Of a stretch of DNA of 64,000 nt, positions 44,210-53,535 are shown in pieces. Positions within the stretch are counted from its first letter, which is position 1. The number at the start of each line of letters is the position of its first letter. The DNA comes from Cupriavidus laharis (GTDB taxonomy: Bacteria; Pseudomonadota; Gammaproteobacteria; Burkholderiales; Burkholderiaceae): assembly GCF_914271435.1 (NCBI RefSeq), contig NZ_CAJZAI010000006.1, forward strand, positions 186,001-250,000, in the 5' to 3' direction. The position numbers and the translations under genes were made by a program. Below the pieces are notes generated by a model. The model was not told where the DNA came from and made no database searches. It saw only the letters and a list, made by a program, of their open reading frames with translations.

Positions 44210-45424
44210 ATGCTGTACCAGGCGTACCAGACCTACGCGGACATGATGCAACCGGGCTGTACGCTGGCCGATCTCACCGCGTCCATGATTGCCACAAACC
44301 CCCGGGCCGCCGGCAGCGAATCACTGCGCTCGCTCTGGGCCGCCTGCGAGATCCTGGCGCTGGCGCGCCTGACCCACCACCGGCCTGCCTTCGGTATTGA
44401 CAGCGTAGTCGTCAACGGGCTGCCTGTGCAGGTTTCCGAGGAGGTGGTGACGCGTACGCCATTCTGCTCGCTGTTGCACTTCCGCCGCCACGGCATCGGC
44501 GGGCAGCCCCGCGTGCTGCTGGTCGCCCCGATGTCCGGCCACTTCGCCACACTGCTGCGCGGCACCGTGCAGACTATGCTGGCCGACCATGACGTCTACA
44601 TTACCGACTGGCACAATCCGCGCGACATCCCGCTGCTTGCCGGACGCTTCGGCTTCGACGAGTTTGTGAATCACCTCATCACCTTCCTGCGCGCACTGGG
44701 CGGGCGCACGCATCTGGTGGCTGTATGCCAGCCCACCGTCGCCGCGCTGGCCGCCGCCGCGCTGATGGCCGAGGACAACGACCCGGCCCAGCCGCCCAGC
44801 CTCACGCTCATGGCCGGCCCGATCGATGCGCGCGTCAATCCGACCAAGGTCAACGAACTGGCCACCAGCCGGCCGATCGAGTGGTTCGAGAGCACGCTGA
44901 TCGGCTTCGTCCCGCTGCGCTTCGCCGGCGGGCTGCGCCGGGTCTACCCGGGCTTTGTCCAGCTCCTCGCCTTCATGAGCATGAACCTGGAACGGCACGA
45001 GCAGGCGCTGCGCGAGATGCACGCGCTGCGCTCGCGCGGCGAGCACGAGAAGGCGGACGCCATCCAGGACTTCTACGTCGAATACTTCGCGACCATGGAC
45101 CTCACGGCGGAGTTCTACCTGGAAACCGTCAGCATGGTGTTCCAGCGCTTCCTGCTGGCGCAAGGACTGCTGGAAGTGGGCGGACGGCGCGTTTCCACGC
45201 GTGCCATCCACCGCACGGCGCTGCTGACCGTGGAGGGCGAGCGCGACGACATCTGCGCCATCGGCCAGACCATGGCGGCCCAGGACCTGTGCGACAGCCT
45301 GCGCCCGTACATGCGCATGCACCATGTGCAGACCGGCGTAGGCCACTATGGCGTGTTCAACGGCAGGCGGTGGGAAACCCAGGTCTATCCGCTGGTCCGA
45401 GACACGATCTACATGAATGAATGA
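44210..45424 (+). CDS. phaZ: Intracellular PHB depolymerase (PhaZ, Cys-nucleophile type)
   Basis: A 404-residue cytoplasmic enzyme that mobilises stored polyhydroxybutyrate. It has the class signature of intracellular depolymerases with a cysteine in place of serine: HLVAVCQPTVAAL near residue 179, with Asp in EGERDDICAIG and His in TGVGHYGVFNG completing the triad. The N-terminal region YQAYQTYADMM is typical of the Cupriavidus enzymes. No secretion signal. Start at 44210 after GGGAGG. The stop overlaps the aldose epimerase start. Confidence 0.93.
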   Translation: MLYQAYQTYADMMQPGCTLADLTASMIATNPRAAGSESLRSLWAACEILALARLTHHRPAFGIDSVVVNGLPVQVSEEVVTRTPFCSLLHFRRHGIGGQPRVLLVAPMSGHFATLLRGTVQTMLADHDVYITDWHNPRDIPLLAGRFGFDEFVNHLITFLRALGGRTHLVAVCQPTVAALAAAALMAEDNDPAQPPSLTLMAGPIDARVNPTKVNELATSRPIEWFESTLIGFVPLRFAGGLRRVYPGFVQLLAFMSMNLERHEQALREMHALRSRGEHEKADAIQDFYVEYFATMDLTAEFYLETVSMVFQRFLLAQGLLEVGGRRVSTRAIHRTALLTVEGERDDICAIGQTMAAQDLCDSLRPYMRMHHVQTGVGHYGVFNGRRWETQVYPLVRDTIYMNE

Positions 45425-46373
45425 AGTAGTTGGCAGCCACGGCGAATACAATGCGCAGTCCATTACCGGACAAAGCATGGCATCCCGACAATTCCAGCGA
45501 TTCCAGGACCAGGACCTGGTCCGCATCGGCCACGACGAAAACTACCTGCTACTGGCTCCGCAGCATGGCGGACGGCTGGTGCGCTGGGTCCTGCGCGGGG
45601 AAGACATCCTCTACTGGCCCGATCAGGCCGACTGGCGCCGGCCGGCGAAGATCCGTGGCGGCAATCCGCTGCTGTTCCCGTTCATCGGGCGGCATTTTGT
45701 CGATGGCGAAGCTGGCCATTGGCGCGGCGCGGATGGCACCGTCCACGCGCTGCCGCAGCACGGCTTTGCACGCGACCTGCCCTTCGCCGTTACCGCTGAC
45801 AGCGACGATGCCATTGCCATGGTGCTGGAATCGTCATCCGACACCCAAGCCGGCTATCCGTACACGTTCCGCTTCGAAGCACGCTACCGCCTGATCGACA
45901 GCGGGCTGGAGGTTGCGCTGCACACGGAGAACACTGGCGACACGCGCCTGCCCTACTATGCCGGCCACCATTTCTATTTCGGCCTGCCTGCCGCACTGCG
46001 GCGCGACTGCCGGCTGTTGCTTCCGGCAACGGTACGGGTGCGGCAGGAGCCCGATGGCCGCCTGACCGACCCTGCGCCAGGCGAACCGGCGTATGCACTG
46101 GACGACGCCCGGTTGCAAGACACCTTCCATGTGCTGCGGAACGCCGGCCGCGCCACCCTGGCGATGCCGGGCCGAACACTATCGATCGACCTCGACGTGC
46201 CGGGCAGCATCGCGTGGCATGCGGTCACCACATGGTCGGAAAGCGCGGACTCGGACTTCTACTGCGTCGAGCCATGGCTCGGCCTGCCGGACGCCATCCA
46301 CCACGGCCAGGGCTTGCGCTGGCTGGCGCCGGGCGAGCAGGAGATCGCCGTCTGCCGCCTGCGGGTGGACTAG
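45417..46373 (+). CDS. Aldose 1-epimerase family protein
   Basis: A 318-residue protein of the galactose mutarotase fold. Segments GGNPLLFPFIG and PQHGFARDLPF contain the conserved His and acidic residues of the family. The first in-frame ATG (45417) overlaps the depolymerase stop; a second ATG at 45477 gives a 298-residue form closer to the usual length, and neither has a strong ribosome site. It may interconvert sugar anomers; the substrate is unknown. Confidence 0.85.
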   Translation: MNEVVGSHGEYNAQSITGQSMASRQFQRFQDQDLVRIGHDENYLLLAPQHGGRLVRWVLRGEDILYWPDQADWRRPAKIRGGNPLLFPFIGRHFVDGEAGHWRGADGTVHALPQHGFARDLPFAVTADSDDAIAMVLESSSDTQAGYPYTFRFEARYRLIDSGLEVALHTENTGDTRLPYYAGHHFYFGLPAALRRDCRLLLPATVRVRQEPDGRLTDPAPGEPAYALDDARLQDTFHVLRNAGRATLAMPGRTLSIDLDVPGSIAWHAVTTWSESADSDFYCVEPWLGLPDAIHHGQGLRWLAPGEQEIAVCRLRVD

Positions 46374-46382
46374 GTCACCGCC

Positions 46383-46763
46383 TCAGTGTTCGAAATCGAG
46401 CCCGCCGATCAGGATCGACGGGTCCGCCTGCGACAGTGAACTCCAGTCAAGCTGGCGCGGCTCCTGCCAGGCCCTTAGCTTGGCCGGCAGTGCTGCCAGG
46501 TAACCGGCAAAGCGCTGCGCACCGCCGTCTGCAAAGAGGGCCTCGACCTCCAGCCCATCCCATGCCAGCGTGACATCCAGCGGATGCGGGAAACGCTGCA
46601 GCTCCACCGCCCCCTGGCCCCGAATGCGGACGCGGGCAGGCCTGCCGGCCAGGGTGCCCGGCAGGACTTCCACCTGCAACCGGTGCGGATAGAGGCGGAC
46701 GATCGCATCGACGATGCGCGGGATGCAGTCTGCTTCGAAACGCGCGATGAAGTCAGTGGTCAA
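46383..46763 (-). CDS. Conserved hypothetical cytoplasmic protein
   Basis: A 126-residue protein with no signal peptide or membrane segment. It begins TTDFIARFEADCIPRIVDAI and ends DWSSLSQADPSILIGGLDFEH, broken here for length. I do not recognise the family. It lies convergent to the epimerase gene and before tRNA-Gly. Codon use matches its neighbours, so it is probably a real gene. Confidence 0.55.
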   Translation of the reverse strand: MTTDFIARFEADCIPRIVDAIVRLYPHRLQVEVLPGTLAGRPARVRIRGQGAVELQRFPHPLDVTLAWDGLEVEALFADGGAQRFAGYLAALPAKLRAWQEPRQLDWSSLSQADPSILIGGLDFEH

Positions 46764-46947
46764 GGTGAGTCCTTAATCTTTATGTATGTGCCTGCGGAGC
46801 GCGGACTGGAGGAAGTCTCCTCGCAGTCAAGCATAATGTGCGGCCGCATCATCGGGCAATCGCCTGGTCGATCGTATGCTGCATTGCAGGGGTGGCCGGC
46901 AAATCGTGCTAGAATTCGCCCCCAAGTCATGCCAGAGTCATGCCAAA

Positions 46948-47022
46948 GCGGGCGTCGTATAATGGCTATTACCTTAGCTTCCCAAGCTAAAGACGTGGGT
47001 TCGATTCCCATCGCCCGCTCCA
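46948..47022 (+). tRNA. tRNA-Gly (anticodon CCC)
   Basis: A 75-nt cloverleaf: acceptor GCGGGCG/CGCCCGC, anticodon stem TTAGC/GCTAA around the loop TTCCCAA giving anticodon CCC, T arm GGGTTCGATTCCC, discriminator T and encoded CCA. A TAGAAT box at 46910-46915 may be its -10. Confidence 0.96.
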
Positions 47023-47212
47023 CAGCCAAGCCCCTAGGCTGTGCACCCAGGCCCTGCGCCGGCCAATTAATAGTGGGCAGACGAGACACTCGTTGTCTCA
47101 CGCGCGGTCAACCTCGTCACTCGAGGTAGATTTTTGTCCGCTTTCGCATCCCTGCCTTGCCACCGGAGTTATTCATACTCCACACGGCTCGCCTATTACC
47201 CGAGGATGACAA

Positions 47213-48202
47213 GTGCCATCTGAACTGCGAGATGTATCTGTCCCGCGCTCCGACAACAAACCGGTCCACGTGGCATTCGGCGTGGACGCTGGCTACTATC
47301 GCGGCATGGGCGTGACCATCACGTCCGTTGTGGAAAACAATCCGGGACTGGAATTCGTTTTCCATGTTTTCGCTTTCTCCATCACGGCAGACAATCGCGA
47401 AAAGCTGGAGAAGCTCGAGAAGCAGCATGGCGTTACCGTCCAGCTCCATCTGCTCGACACGACCACTCTCGACGAATTCCGCCAGTTCCCTTGCTTCAGC
47501 AAGCATTCGCTGGGCACCTTCATCCGCTTGCTGATTCCATCGAGGCTAAGCGGCATTGCGGACCAGGTTTTGTACCTGGATGCCGATCTCCTTTGCTTTG
47601 GCGATCTGTCCGACCTGCTTGCCATCGATCTCGGAGACCACATCGCCGCGGCGGTCGCCGATGAGAAAGACACCACAGTCAAGACGCAGATTCCGGCGCT
47701 GGGGCTGAAACACGGCCACTACTTCAATGCCGGTGTCATGTACATAGATGTGCAGAACTGGATTGCCGCCAACGTCCAGCAGGTCGCGCTGAAGGCGCTC
47801 ACGACGCTGGACATGAGATTTGCGGACCAGGATGCCCTCAACATCGCGCTGGATGGCCGGATCAGATATATCGATACCAAGTGGAACTATCGATATCACC
47901 TCGTGGACTATCTGACACGCGGCGAGACCAGGCTGAACGTCTCACAGCCTTACGTTTTCATGCACTTCACCGGCCCGGTAAAGCCGTGGCATAGCTGGTG
48001 CCTGCATGACATCCGGGAATTGTTCTCGGACATCCAGTCCCGCTCGCCATGGGCGGAATCGCCGCTTGACGGACCGGGAACCGCACGAGAACTGAAACTG
48101 TTTTCCAAGTTCCTGATCACACAACACCGTATTGCCGAAGGCGTCTACTGGCATTGCCGCTACCTGAGATCGCGGCTGATGCAGAAACTGAAATCCTCAT
48201 AA
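47213..48202 (+). CDS. Glycosyltransferase family 8 (LPS galactosyl/glucosyltransferase-like)
   Basis: A 329-residue cytoplasmic or membrane-peripheral enzyme. The metal/nucleotide-sugar motif DxD is VLYLDADLLCFGD near residue 122, and the GT8 end motif MHFTGPVKPWHSW is near residue 250. GT8 proteins in gammaproteobacteria (WaaO/WaaJ type) add hexoses to the LPS outer core. It starts with GTG at 47213 after GAGG, and is followed 54 bp later by an O-antigen-ligase-like gene, supporting a role in surface glycans. Confidence 0.87.
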   Translation: MPSELRDVSVPRSDNKPVHVAFGVDAGYYRGMGVTITSVVENNPGLEFVFHVFAFSITADNREKLEKLEKQHGVTVQLHLLDTTTLDEFRQFPCFSKHSLGTFIRLLIPSRLSGIADQVLYLDADLLCFGDLSDLLAIDLGDHIAAAVADEKDTTVKTQIPALGLKHGHYFNAGVMYIDVQNWIAANVQQVALKALTTLDMRFADQDALNIALDGRIRYIDTKWNYRYHLVDYLTRGETRLNVSQPYVFMHFTGPVKPWHSWCLHDIRELFSDIQSRSPWAESPLDGPGTARELKLFSKFLITQHRIAEGVYWHCRYLRSRLMQKLKSS

Positions 48203-48256
48203 GGTATACGCCTGCGAACTACCGTTTTACGCAAGCAAGTGCAGACCAAAAAGAGA

Positions 48257-49609
48257 ATGACTCAACAACTCGATCAAAGCCTCACTTCACCCGCTTCATT
48301 GCCGGGCTTTGCTTCCATGGAAAGGGACACTGCGGTATTCCGTGTCATGGCCCGAATTGCCGCATTCGTCCTTGCCGCCTTTTACGTCCTCGCGCTGATC
48401 GTCGATCGCGCGGCCGGCGTGCTGTACGGCCTGCTGATTGTGCTGGGCCTTGCGGTATTGATCTACCGCTGGAAATCGGAGAGCCAGCTATTTGTCAGCC
48501 AAGTAAGGCGCTATTGGCCACTTGCGCTCGCAATGGCAGCACCAATGCTGGCGGTAATGGCGAACGAGATATCGAGGCTGCAGTTCTCAAGCCGAAGCAT
48601 TGATGCGCCATCGCGACTTGCGCTTTTTGCGTTGGTGCTCTGGGCCGTTTCTCGCATACCACTCCGGTATTTGCGTCATTTGCAATGGGCCTTCGTAGCC
48701 GGCGCGATCTTGTCGACGATCAAGATTCAGGTACTCAGCCACGGAGGGCAAAACAGGTACCTGACGGACTTTATACCCATCACCATCTTTATTGAAATGG
48801 CGATGGTGCTGGGAACGTACAGCTTGTTTTCACTTGCCTGGAACTCCAGACAGGACAAGGCTCAGATCCTTATTAAAGTCTTGGCGGCTGCGGCTATTCT
48901 GTATGGCAGTTACCTTTCCCAATCACGCGGGGCGTGGATAACCATACCGCTGTTCGGCGCCATTGCACTGTTCTCCAGTGGAATTCTGGCGAAGGGCCGC
49001 AAGCTTGCTGTGGCAGTCCTGATTGCGTTTGCGCTTATCGCCGCCATGAGCCAGGCCAAGCTGGTCAAAGATCGGATCGCCGACGCACGCAACGATATCG
49101 AGCAGTACGTAACCGGAAGCAATGTTGACACCTCGATTGGCTTCCGCTTTCAGCTATGGCACGGGTCCGTCGTGATCTTCCGCGAGCATCCGGTTTTCGG
49201 TGTGGGTGTCGATAAATATCGCGACGCCCTTGCAGATCTGGCAAATCGGAAGATCATTACGCCGTCGGCTGCCGTTTATGTCCACTCGCACAACGAATTC
49301 CTGTTCAATGCCGCCAGACTGGGCTTGTTTGGCATTGCCGCCCTGCTGGCCTTGTACCTGGTGCCTGCCTACTATTTCGCGCGCGATCTCAGGCATCGCG
49401 ACAGGGAAGTCCGAGCCGCGGCTTGCATGGGCGCCTCCTTGTGCGGCGGCATTTTTGTGCTCGGCTTGACCGATGTGGTATTCCTTTGGTGGGAAGTCTT
49501 CCCCTTCTACGCGGTGGGCATTGCCACATTCATAAGCTTCATCGACAAGAAAAAGACCACCATGGCGGCCGCACAAGGCGCCGCCGGGAAGGTGCTGCCC
49601 ATCAGGTAG
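48257..49609 (+). CDS. O-antigen ligase-like polytopic membrane protein (Wzy_C)
   Basis: A 450-residue inner-membrane protein with about ten to twelve hydrophobic helices. The Wzy_C/WaaL domain motifs are SQSRGAWITIPLFGA and, in the large periplasmic loop, EHPVFGVGVDKY and YVHSHNEFLFNAARLG. WaaL joins O-antigen to lipid A-core; Wzy polymerases share the fold, so the assignment could shift. The start at 48257 (MTQQL) has an AAAGAGA site; a GTG at 48239 would add six residues. GC is lower than in neighbours, usual for O-antigen genes. Confidence 0.84.
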   Translation: MTQQLDQSLTSPASLPGFASMERDTAVFRVMARIAAFVLAAFYVLALIVDRAAGVLYGLLIVLGLAVLIYRWKSESQLFVSQVRRYWPLALAMAAPMLAVMANEISRLQFSSRSIDAPSRLALFALVLWAVSRIPLRYLRHLQWAFVAGAILSTIKIQVLSHGGQNRYLTDFIPITIFIEMAMVLGTYSLFSLAWNSRQDKAQILIKVLAAAAILYGSYLSQSRGAWITIPLFGAIALFSSGILAKGRKLAVAVLIAFALIAAMSQAKLVKDRIADARNDIEQYVTGSNVDTSIGFRFQLWHGSVVIFREHPVFGVGVDKYRDALADLANRKIITPSAAVYVHSHNEFLFNAARLGLFGIAALLALYLVPAYYFARDLRHRDREVRAAACMGASLCGGIFVLGLTDVVFLWWEVFPFYAVGIATFISFIDKKKTTMAAAQGAAGKVLPIR

Positions 49610-49784
49610 AATTCCATTTCGACACCGCAGCCCGCCCCAAAAACGGACTGCTTCAGTTTTGAACAACTTGCTTGCCGCGAAGGCCTACCGCCACATGGCC
49701 ATCGCAGCGCATCCCATCCCGTAAGTCGCCTGAGCCACTGGTCGCCAGACCTCCAGTGATCCGCCCGGCGGCTTTCTTGTTGCC

Positions 49785-50564
49785 ATGCCTGCCCAAGACC
49801 CCAGTACCGAACCGATCTCCGCTAAAGACGTTCAGAGTACCCAGAACGTTGAAGCACCATCCACAAACGACCCTGAAGGCGTCGCCCATCCGCGACGCAT
49901 CCGCTCCTTCGTCAAGCGCGCCGGCCGCACATCCACCGGACAGCAGCGCGCCATCGATGAAGTCGGCCCCCGCCTGCTGGTGCCTTACGCACCCCAACCG
50001 CTGGACTGGGAAGCCGCATTCGGCCGCAAGGCCCCAGCCATCCTGGAAATCGGCTTCGGCATGGGCGAGACCACCGCGCATATCGCGCAACTGCGCCCGC
50101 AGGACAACTTCCTCGGTTGTGAAGTGCACGAGCCCGGCGTGGGCGCGCTGCTCAAGCTGGCGGGCGAGCGCGGCATCGGGAATATCCGGATCATCCAGCA
50201 CGATGCGGTGGAAGTCATCGCGCACATGCTTGCCGAGAACTGCCTGGACGGGGTGCATATCTACTTCCCCGACCCGTGGCACAAGAAGCGCCACAACAAG
50301 CGCCGGCTGGTGCAGCCGCCGCTCGTGAAGCTGCTGGCCACGCGCCTGAAGCCGGGTGGCTATATCCACTGCGCCACGGATTGGGAAGAGTACGCCCACC
50401 AGATGGTAGAAGTGCTGGCGGGCGAGCCTGCGCTGGAGAACACGTCCTCAGCGGCCGATGGCTTTTCGGAGCGGCCGGAATACCGGCCCATCACCAAGTT
50501 CGAGCGCCGCGGCGTGCGGCTCGGGCACGGCGTCTGGGATGTCGTGTTCCGCAAGCGCGGCTGA
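49785..50564 (+). CDS. trmB: tRNA (guanine-N7)-methyltransferase TrmB
   Basis: A 259-residue SAM-dependent enzyme that methylates G46 in tRNA. The SAM motif is [16 protein letters not shown], with the substrate motif [14 protein letters not shown]. An N-terminal extension of about 45 residues (Asp/Pro/Ser-rich) precedes the fold. It is followed by a bidirectional terminator shared with uppP. Confidence 0.95.
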   Translation: MPAQDPSTEPISAKDVQSTQNVEAPSTNDPEGVAHPRRIRSFVKRAGRTSTGQQRAIDEVGPRLLVPYAPQPLDWEAAFGRKAPAILEIGFGMGETTAHIAQLRPQDNFLGCEVHEPGVGALLKLAGERGIGNIRIIQHDAVEVIAHMLAENCLDGVHIYFPDPWHKKRHNKRRLVQPPLVKLLATRLKPGGYIHCATDWEEYAHQMVEVLAGEPALENTSSAADGFSERPEYRPITKFERRGVRLGHGVWDVVFRKRG

Positions 50565-50584
50565 ACGGCTCGACCGGCATCAAC

Positions 50585-50617
50585 AAAAAGGCGTGGCACC
50601 GGTGGCCACGCCTTTTT
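50585..50617. terminator. Bidirectional terminator trmB/uppP
   Basis: AAAAAGGCGTGG (50585-50596) pairs with CCACGCCTTTTT (50606-50617). Both strands read a GC stem plus T run, suiting two convergent genes. Confidence 0.88.
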
Positions 50618-50636
50618 GCTTTCTGCATCCGCCGTA

Positions 50637-51518
50637 TCAGGCGTGCCAGGACACCAGCCCGGTGTAGGCCGTGGCCAGCACGATGGCACCGAACGCAATG
50701 CGGTACCACGCGAACGGCTTGAAGTCATGCGTGGCGACAAAGCGCAGCAGCCAGCGCACGCAGAGAAAGGCCGACAGGAAGGCAAAGACAAAGCCAACGC
50801 CGAAGATGCCCAGATCGTCCGCGGACAGCAAGGCGCGCGCCTTGTAGAGTTCGTACACCGTCGCCCCGAAGATCACCGGGATAGCCAGGAAGAAAGAAAA
50901 CTCTGTCGCCACCTGGCGCGACAGGCCAAACAGCATGCCGCCGATGATGGTGGCGCCCGAGCGCGACGTGCCCGGCACCAGCGCAAAGCACTGCGCGATG
51001 CCGACCTTCACGGCATCGCGCCAGTTCAGGTCGTCGACGGACTCGATGCGCGGCGCACCGGCCTTGGCGGCCTGCAGCAAAGCGTTACCGCGCGGGCCAG
51101 TCACCATGCCGCGGCGGCCGTCGCGCCATTCGGCCAGCAGGATCACCACCCCGCCGATGATGAAAGCCAGCGCCACCGTGATCGGGTTGAACAGATGGGC
51201 CTTGATCCATTTGCCGAATACCAGCGCCAGCACGATGGCCGGCACCGTCGCTACGATGACGTTGATGGCAAAACGCTGTGCCGTCGGGTCGGTGGTCAGC
51301 CCGCTCAATACGTTGCCGATGCGCTGGCGGAACTCCCAGCAAACCGCGAGGATGGCGCCGAACTGGATCACGATCTCGAAGATCTTGCCCTTCTCGTCGT
51401 TGAAGTCCAGCAACTGGCCGGCCAGGATCAGGTGGCCGGTGCTGGAAATGGGCAGAAACTCGGTCAGTCCTTCGACGATGCCGAGGATCACGGCTTTCAG
51501 GGCAAGTGCGATGTCCAT
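50637..51518 (-). CDS. uppP: Undecaprenyl-diphosphatase UppP (BacA)
   Basis: A 293-residue polytopic inner-membrane enzyme that recycles undecaprenyl pyrophosphate, the lipid carrier of peptidoglycan and O-antigen synthesis. Active-site motifs: [20 protein letters not shown] (ExxxE-type) and [15 protein letters not shown]. About eight transmembrane segments. Its presence beside surface-glycan genes fits the carrier's use there. Normal length. Confidence 0.95.
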   Translation of the reverse strand: MDIALALKAVILGIVEGLTEFLPISSTGHLILAGQLLDFNDEKGKIFEIVIQFGAILAVCWEFRQRIGNVLSGLTTDPTAQRFAINVIVATVPAIVLALVFGKWIKAHLFNPITVALAFIIGGVVILLAEWRDGRRGMVTGPRGNALLQAAKAGAPRIESVDDLNWRDAVKVGIAQCFALVPGTSRSGATIIGGMLFGLSRQVATEFSFFLAIPVIFGATVYELYKARALLSADDLGIFGVGFVFAFLSAFLCVRWLLRFVATHDFKPFAWYRIAFGAIVLATAYTGLVSWHA

Positions 51519-51581
51519 GCGGATGGGATTATTTTGGCGGGGACATGCCCGATGTTGACCGGGCGATGCCAGCTTGATGGC

Positions 51582-52142
51582 TCAGGGGCGATTGATTTTG
51601 ACGTTAATGCCGTCGGACAAGACGGTGATTGTACCGGGCTCGACATCCGTTCCGGCAACGCGCAGCTGGTCCGGCCGGAAGGTGTAGAGCGCGTAGCCCT
51701 GCAGCAGCTGTTCCGCCAGGATGCCGCCCAGCGCGTTGATCTGCCGCGAATACTGGCCGGGCAGGCCTTGTACGTCGAACTGCTGCACCTCCGGGTCCTG
51801 CAGCACGACAGAGCGGCTCGGCGCGTCGTAGCGTAGCCCGCTATCCAGTGCGAACCGGCCCGCCAGCGCCTGACGGAAGAACAACTTGTTGTCAACGATG
51901 GCATCGAACTGCAGGTTGACACGATTGCGTGCCGGGTCGAGCGTCAGGCGCGGGTTGGCAAGCTGGATGTCGAACAGTTCCAGGTAGCGCTTGCTGAACG
52001 GGAACTTGTGCTCGAGTGCCGATTGCAGCTGGTGCTGCGAGAAGGTGTACTCATTGCCTATCGAACCGCAGGCACCCAGCCAGGCGGTCAGCACGGCAGC
52101 GGCGATGGCACCTGACCAGCGCCGCCGGGAAATCCGGATCAT
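51582..52142 (-). CDS. DUF1439-family lipoprotein
   Basis: A 186-residue lipoprotein. The signal peptide ends LGACGSIG with the lipidated Cys near residue 25. The remainder resembles YceB-like DUF1439 proteins, which are predicted to bind lipids: EHKFPFSKRYLELFDIQLAN, NLQFDAIVDNKLFF. The function is unknown. It stands between uppP and the YkgJ gene. Confidence 0.82.
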   Translation of the reverse strand: MIRISRRRWSGAIAAAVLTAWLGACGSIGNEYTFSQHQLQSALEHKFPFSKRYLELFDIQLANPRLTLDPARNRVNLQFDAIVDNKLFFRQALAGRFALDSGLRYDAPSRSVVLQDPEVQQFDVQGLPGQYSRQINALGGILAEQLLQGYALYTFRPDQLRVAGTDVEPGTITVLSDGINVKINRP

Positions 52143-52185
52143 ATTGCCTCCGATGGAATGGTTTGCGCGAAGCTGCCCGTGGCGC

Positions 52186-52473
52186 TTACTCGTCCGGTCC
52201 GCCGGGCGTGGTCAGGACCTCGAGTTGCGTCAGCCAGCGCAGCGCCGCTTCGCGCGAGTCTCCGCACATCTCGGCGGATGGTTGCAGGCCGCCACAGAAG
52301 GCCGGGCGCTCGGGCTGGCCGAACACCGCACATCTCGCATCCGGCAATAGTTGCGCACAGCGCACTCCGGCCGGCTTTCCGGCAGGCATGCCCGGAAGCG
52401 GCGACGCGATCGACGGCGCAATGCAGCAGGCGCCACAGCCTTCGCGGCAAGCAATGTGAGACTGGCAACTCAT
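52186..52473 (-). CDS. YkgJ-family cysteine-cluster protein
   Basis: A 95-residue cysteine-rich protein: [20 protein letters not shown] at the start, then single cysteines in [16 protein letters not shown] and CGDSREA. The pattern CxxxCxxCC is the YkgJ family hallmark, thought to bind a metal or iron-sulfur cluster. The function is unproven. Short, but matches full family length. Confidence 0.85.
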   Translation of the reverse strand: MSCQSHIACREGCGACCIAPSIASPLPGMPAGKPAGVRCAQLLPDARCAVFGQPERPAFCGGLQPSAEMCGDSREAALRWLTQLEVLTTPGGPDE

Positions 52474-52713
52474 GGCGATGGTTCAGCGGGCTATGCCGGG
52501 ACGGCGGCAAAGGCGCCATTGTGCCCCAATGCAGGCCGACCGCCCGCCCACTTCGCGAACAGCTGTCACCGTGCGCACCCGGAGTCACGTGTTGTATAGG
52601 TGCCTCGCTTCCCGGCGTTGGCAGGGCCAACCCGAGTTGACCCCACCGCATACCCACCCTACATTACTGACCCATAAGTTATTAACGTTTACGCCCCCCG
52701 CTGCTCGTCACCC

Positions 52714-53535
52714 ATGGCAACACCCGGCAAGACAACCGTGACCGACCGCTCCGCTCCCCGCAAAGACGCCGAAGCCCCACGCTGGAGCCGGCGCAAGGCC
52801 GCCCGCCCGCAGGAGTTGGTCGCCGCCGCGCTCGGCTTGTTCGTGGAGCGCGGCTATGCCGCGACGCGGCTGGAAGACGTGGCTGCGGCGGCGGGTGTCT
52901 CCAAGGGGACGGTGTATCTCTACTTCGCCAATAAGGAAGAGCTGTTCAAGACCGTGGTGCGCGAGAACCTGGTGCCAGCCCTGACACGCGGCACCGATCT
53001 GGTCGACCGTTTCGAGGGCTCGACGCCGGAACTGCTGCGCGAGCTGCTGCGCGGCTGGTGGGGACTGATCGGCGCCACGCCGGTAGCGGGCCTGACCAAG
53101 CTGATCATGGCGGAGTCCGGCAACTTCCCCGATATCGCGCGCTTCTACCAGGAAGAAGTGATGGTGCCGGGCGACGAGCTGTTTGCGCGCGTGCTGGCGC
53201 GCGGCGTGGAGCGCGGCGAGTTCCGCGCCCTGCCACCCAACCCGGCCACCACACTGGTCTGCGCGCCGCTGGTGTTCCTGATGTTGTGGCAGCGCGCGTT
53301 CGGCCTCTACGCGCACAAGGAAATCGATCCGGATGCCTACATCGACAACCTGCTCGAGATGCTGCTGTTCGGGCTGACGACTGGCGAGGCACGCAACCGC
53401 CCGCTGCCGCCGAAATCCGGCCCCTACGTCTGGGAAAAGATCCGCGACGAGATGGAAGCCCAGCGGCTGGCACAGCGTGCGGACGAGCCGGATACGGTTG
53501 CGCCCGGCGCCGCCGGACAACAAGACAAGCCATGA
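52714..53535 (+). CDS. TetR-family transcriptional regulator
   Basis: A 273-residue repressor with a TetR DNA-binding domain (about 30-78): RPQELVAAALGLFVERGYAATRLEDVAAAAGVSKGTVYLYF, here split for length, includes the recognition helix. A C-terminal TetR_C domain senses ligands. The N- and C-termini are long and charged. It overlaps the next gene by ATGA and so controls, and is co-translated with, the efflux operon. The upstream region (52474-52713) has an AT-rich patch (TTATTAACGTTTA near 52680) that may contain the operator. Confidence 0.9.
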   Translation: MATPGKTTVTDRSAPRKDAEAPRWSRRKAARPQELVAAALGLFVERGYAATRLEDVAAAAGVSKGTVYLYFANKEELFKTVVRENLVPALTRGTDLVDRFEGSTPELLRELLRGWWGLIGATPVAGLTKLIMAESGNFPDIARFYQEEVMVPGDELFARVLARGVERGEFRALPPNPATTLVCAPLVFLMLWQRAFGLYAHKEIDPDAYIDNLLEMLLFGLTTGEARNRPLPPKSGPYVWEKIRDEMEAQRLAQRADEPDTVAPGAAGQQDKP

